A stretch of DNA of 64,000 nucleotides from Stenotrophomonas sp. SAM-B. GTDB lineage: Bacteria; Pseudomonadota; Gammaproteobacteria; Xanthomonadales; Xanthomonadaceae. Shown here in pieces: positions 61,449 to 64,000 of the stretch (position 1 is its first letter; every line of letters begins with the position of its first letter). The position numbers were made by a program, and so were the translations under genes. The DNA lies in assembly GCF_013387485.1 (NCBI RefSeq), contig NZ_JABBXB010000008.1, positions 62,001-126,000 on the forward strand, written 5' to 3'. Under the pieces are notes generated by a model that saw only the letters and a program-made list of their open reading frames with translations, did no database searches and had not been told where the DNA came from.

Positions 61449-63188
61449 ATGATGCCCCGCAAACTTCTGTTGTGCCTTGCCGCTGCCGCTGCGTTGACCG
61501 CGTGCAAGGGCGAATCCGCGGCACCTGCCGCCGCGCCCGCGCCCGCCACCGACGCGGCGCCGACCGCGCCCAGCCACGCGTTTTCGCCGGAGATCAACGC
61601 CGACGACTTCGCCGAGCTGGTCAAGACCCTGGCCTCGGACGAGTTCGAAGGCCGTTCGCCGGGCAGCAAGGGTGAAGAGCTGACCGTCAACTACATCCGC
61701 GACCAGATGCAGCGCATCGGCCTGCAGCCGGGCAATGGCGACAGCTGGTTCCAGGATGTCGCGATGACCGAGACCACGGCCGATGAGTCGACCGTGCTGA
61801 AGCTCGACCAGGCCGGCAAGGCCCGCGAGCTGAAGTTCGGCACCGACATGGTGATCGGCACGCGCAGTGGCCAGCCGGAGGTGAAGGTCGAGAACAGTGA
61901 CCTGGTGTTCGTCGGCTACGGCGTGGACGCGCCCGAGCAGAAGTGGAACGACTATGCCGACCAGGACTGGAAGGGCAAGACGGTCGTAATGTTCGTCAAC
62001 GACCCCGGTTTCCACGTCAACGACGGGAAGCTGTTCGACGGCAAGCGCATGACGTACTACGGGCGCTGGACGTACAAGTTCGAGGAAGCCGCACGCAAGG
62101 GCGCGGCCGCCGCGCTGATCGTGCACGACACCGCCGGCGCGTCGTACGGCTGGGACGTGGTCAAAAACTCGTGGGCCGGTCCGCAATACGATCTGCCCGC
62201 CAAGGATGATCCGGAAGCACGCCTGCCGGCGCAGGGCTGGCTCAGCGCCGATGCCGCCCGCCAGCTGTTCGCTGAGGCCGGCCTGGATCTGGACAAGGCC
62301 TACAAGGACGCCAGCAAGCGGGGCTTCAAGCCGGTGCCGTTGAAGGCCAAGGTGTCGTTCGACCTGAAGAGCACCATCGCCGAGAAGAAGTCGCGCAACG
62401 TGGTCGGCGTGCTGCCGGGCAGCAAGCGGGCGGACGAAGCGGTGCTGTACATGGCGCACTGGGATCACCTGGGCAAGCACGAGGGTGAGCAGGGCGACAA
62501 CATCTACAACGGTGCCGTCGACAACGCGACCGGCGTGGCCGGCATCCTGGAAGTCGCCGACGCGATGGTCCACCAGCAGCCGGCACCGGAGCGTTCGGTG
62601 GTGTTCCTGGCGGTGACGCTGGAAGAGTCCGGCCTGCTGGGCTCGAAGTACTACGTCAGTCATCCGACCTTCCCGCTCGACAAGATCGCCGGCGTGATCA
62701 ACATCGATGCGATGTCGGTGGCGGGCCGTGCCAAGGATGTGACCGTGACCGGTTTCGGCAGCTCCGAGCTGGAGGACATCCTCAAGCCGCTGGCCGCGAA
62801 CCAGGGCCGTACCCTGCACGGCGAGACCGCGGTGCAGAGCGGCTTCTACTTCCGTTCGGATCACTTCAACTTCGCCAAGGCGGGTGTGCCGGCGCTCTAT
62901 GCGGACGGGGGTGAGGATCTGCGCGACGGCGGTGTCGAAGCTGGCCGCAAGGCCGCCGAGGACTATGGCAGCCACCGTTACCACGGCCCGAAGGACGAGT
63001 TCGATCCGGCGACCTGGAAGCTGGATGGCACGGTCGAGGACCTGCAGCTGCTGTACGGGGTTGGCAAGGAGCTGGCTGGCGGCGACCGTTGGCCGAACTG
63101 GTACGAGGGCAATCCGTTCAAGGCGGCACGCGATGCCATGATGAAGGGCAAGGGCGCTGAGGCGCCGGCCGCGGAGTCTGCGCGCTGA
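61449..63188 (+). CDS. M28-family metallo-aminopeptidase lipoprotein
   Basis: A 579-residue exported peptidase. The lipobox is LTAC (Cys19) after a Met-Met start. An Ala-rich linker precedes a PA domain (~residues 130-270) and the M28 catalytic core. Two-zinc ligands are visible as H in AHWDHLG, D in NGAVDNATGVAGI (bridging), E-E in TLEESGLLG, D in INIDAMS and the last His in YHGPKDEFDP. It should act on peptides in the periplasm or on the outer membrane. Placed 51 bp after the VNG-repeat gene, and ended by a strong terminator. Confidence 0.9.
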   Translation: MMPRKLLLCLAAAAALTACKGESAAPAAAPAPATDAAPTAPSHAFSPEINADDFAELVKTLASDEFEGRSPGSKGEELTVNYIRDQMQRIGLQPGNGDSWFQDVAMTETTADESTVLKLDQAGKARELKFGTDMVIGTRSGQPEVKVENSDLVFVGYGVDAPEQKWNDYADQDWKGKTVVMFVNDPGFHVNDGKLFDGKRMTYYGRWTYKFEEAARKGAAAALIVHDTAGASYGWDVVKNSWAGPQYDLPAKDDPEARLPAQGWLSADAARQLFAEAGLDLDKAYKDASKRGFKPVPLKAKVSFDLKSTIAEKKSRNVVGVLPGSKRADEAVLYMAHWDHLGKHEGEQGDNIYNGAVDNATGVAGILEVADAMVHQQPAPERSVVFLAVTLEESGLLGSKYYVSHPTFPLDKIAGVINIDAMSVAGRAKDVTVTGFGSSELEDILKPLAANQGRTLHGETAVQSGFYFRSDHFNFAKAGVPALYADGGEDLRDGGVEAGRKAAEDYGSHRYHGPKDEFDPATWKLDGTVEDLQLLYGVGKELAGGDRWPNWYEGNPFKAARDAMMKGKGAEAPAAESAR

Positions 63189-63223
63189 GCGGCTGGTTGC
63201 TGTGACGTGATCTTTGTTTGATG

Positions 63224-63255
63224 AAAACGGCGCCTTCCGGGGCGCCGTTTTTTTT
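63224..63255 (+). terminator. Intrinsic terminator after the M28 peptidase gene
   Basis: Stem AAAACGGCGCC/GGCGCCGTTTT (11 bp) with a TTCCGG loop, followed by TTTT. Confidence 0.9.
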
Positions 63256-63258
63256 GGG

Positions 63259-63282
63259 CCTTCTCCCATCTGAGGGGAGAAG
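63259..63282. repeat. Inverted repeat CCTTCTCCC ... GGGAGAAGG
   Basis: Perfect 9-bp arms with a 6-nt loop, just past the M28 terminator. Such CCTTCTCCC hairpins are common between genes in xanthomonads. No U-run follows on either side, so it is better seen as a repeat than a terminator. Confidence 0.5.
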
Positions 63283-63341
63283 GCGAATCGGACGTACGCG
63301 TGATCGCGATGGACGAGTTTGCGAAAATTAGCTGGGAAGGC

Positions 63342-63992
63342 TCAGCCAGAGGTAAGTCCCAGCTCTTTGATCTTCCCCCACGGCATGATGGTGACCCCGT
63401 CGCATTCGCCTGGAAGGACGCCGTTAGAGTTGGCTTTCGAGACAATCCCATGGCCGTTATTGCCTCTGACCACGGCCGCACGGCTGTCCCCCGGAGCGCA
63501 GGCGAGCGCCTCGCCCTCGATACGTATCCAAGTGCTGGCGCAGGGCAACGTTTGACCGGGCCCGCACGCCAAGCCGGGGTTCCAGTCAACGCTGATCACC
63601 TTGCCGCAACTCCAGCCGGATCTAACCCCCCGGAAGCAAAGCTCGTGCCCAAGCTCTGCACCCGCCCACATGTACATGATTGAGCGCGTGTTGTAGTCCG
63701 AGGTTGAAACGGCATAGACGGACCGAAGGGGGGTGTGAACCCCTGCCGTATGCCACTGAACGTCGTGACTTGCGTCGTCAATGCCGTCCACATACGTCAA
63801 GGGCGTCGAGAACTTACCCTCCCCAGTGCCGTAGTTGCCGTAAATGAGATCGTTGGGACAATGCGCCGCTGTCGTGATCCCCTTTCTTCCTGTGGCCGTG
63901 TGCTTGACGGGAAAACCAGTCGTGCAAAACGAATTGTTGTTTTGAAGCACCGCGCCGCCTTGGATGTACTCGACATTGCGTGACTTGGACAT
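63342..63992 (-). CDS. Trypsin/chymotrypsin-like serine protease (S1), possibly truncated by the window edge
   Basis: A 216-residue visible stretch with the S1 fold: His in GITTAAHCPNDL, Asp in DGIDDASHDVQWHT, Ser in CAPGDSRAAVVRGNNGHGI. The usual GDSGGP is replaced by GDSRAA, so the oxyanion environment differs and activity is uncertain. Two Cys pairs (SFCTTGF...AAHC, ELCFRG...SCGK) look like S1 disulfides. The frame stays open to the window end and no signal peptide is seen, so the true start probably lies outside. The stretch is visibly less G/C-rich than its neighbours, suggesting a transferred gene. It resembles the alpha-lytic-type proteases of Lysobacter and relatives only broadly. Confidence 0.6.
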   Translation of the reverse strand: MSKSRNVEYIQGGAVLQNNNSFCTTGFPVKHTATGRKGITTAAHCPNDLIYGNYGTGEGKFSTPLTYVDGIDDASHDVQWHTAGVHTPLRSVYAVSTSDYNTRSIMYMWAGAELGHELCFRGVRSGWSCGKVISVDWNPGLACGPGQTLPCASTWIRIEGEALACAPGDSRAAVVRGNNGHGIVSKANSNGVLPGECDGVTIMPWGKIKELGLTSG

Positions 63993-64000
63993 GTTTGGTC

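Noticed and set aside
1..64000. tRNA, rRNA, CRISPR arrays, insertion sequences, prophage
   Set aside because: I scanned both strands by eye and found no cloverleaf, spaced direct-repeat array, transposase or integrase gene. A tRNAscan-SE or CRISPR search could overturn this.

Overview
The window is chromosomal DNA of a high-GC gammaproteobacterium of the Xanthomonadaceae, most likely Stenotrophomonas. Two things point there: the gene order and protein types (split cta/cox cluster, tsaD-rpsU-yqeY-dnaG, TonB receptor with an N-terminal carboxypeptidase-regulatory-like domain), and the scattered palindromes starting GTAGTGCCGGCC or GTAGAGCC, which are typical of the SMAG/GTAG REP elements of S. 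maltophilia-type genomes. The species cannot be fixed from the sequence. I see no rRNA, tRNA, CRISPR array, insertion sequence, prophage or replication origin. Most of the window is ordinary core genome.

Layout. 1-5.8 kb: an edge fragment, a YceI lipoprotein, a RutE-type nitroreductase, an ELM1-family protein, a DUF2145 protein, a translationally coupled pair of exported paralogues, and a queuosine-precursor transporter. 6.0-14.8 kb: glnE, then a 375-bp spacer with an unassigned minus-strand terminator, an acetyl-CoA hydrolase/CoA-transferase, the 2-oxoadipate dioxygenase HglS, a HAD phosphatase pair, an EF-hand protein and a small membrane protein. 14.8-27.6 kb: a divergent cluster built almost entirely of peptidoglycan-peptide enzymes. 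Leftward run transglutaminase, TonB receptor, serine hydrolase and VanX-type dipeptidase. Rightward run SH3-NlpC/P60 endopeptidase, L-Ala-D/L-Glu epimerase, MurR/RpiR regulator, L,D-transpeptidase-like protein and amino acid permease. A palindrome overlaps the rightward -10 box between the two arms. This is the most interesting region: it reads as a murein-peptide scavenging system resembling the B. subtilis ykf logic, expanded with an outer-membrane receptor.

27.7-38.3 kb: a small conserved protein, a soluble sugar dehydrogenase, a lipoprotein, a BglX-type beta-glucosidase with a LacI-type operator at its promoter, a mechanosensitive channel, folB, tsaD, rpsU, yqeY, an exported protein and a YihY membrane protein. 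38.3-41.7 kb: dnaG, an exported tyrosine phosphatase and an SLC10-type transporter. 41.8-50.3 kb: the complete aa3-type cytochrome c oxidase biogenesis cluster (DUF2244, ctaC, ctaD, a 44-aa gene, ctaG, ctaE, a twin-TM protein, SURF1, a Sco-like protein, ctaA, ctaB). 50.5-64 kb: putA, two uncharacterised genes, fadL, a rhomboid protease, the ctpA-envC cell-envelope pair, an exported protein with seven ~18-residue VNG repeats, an M28 aminopeptidase lipoprotein, and at the right edge a lower-GC trypsin-like protease with an altered GDSG motif.
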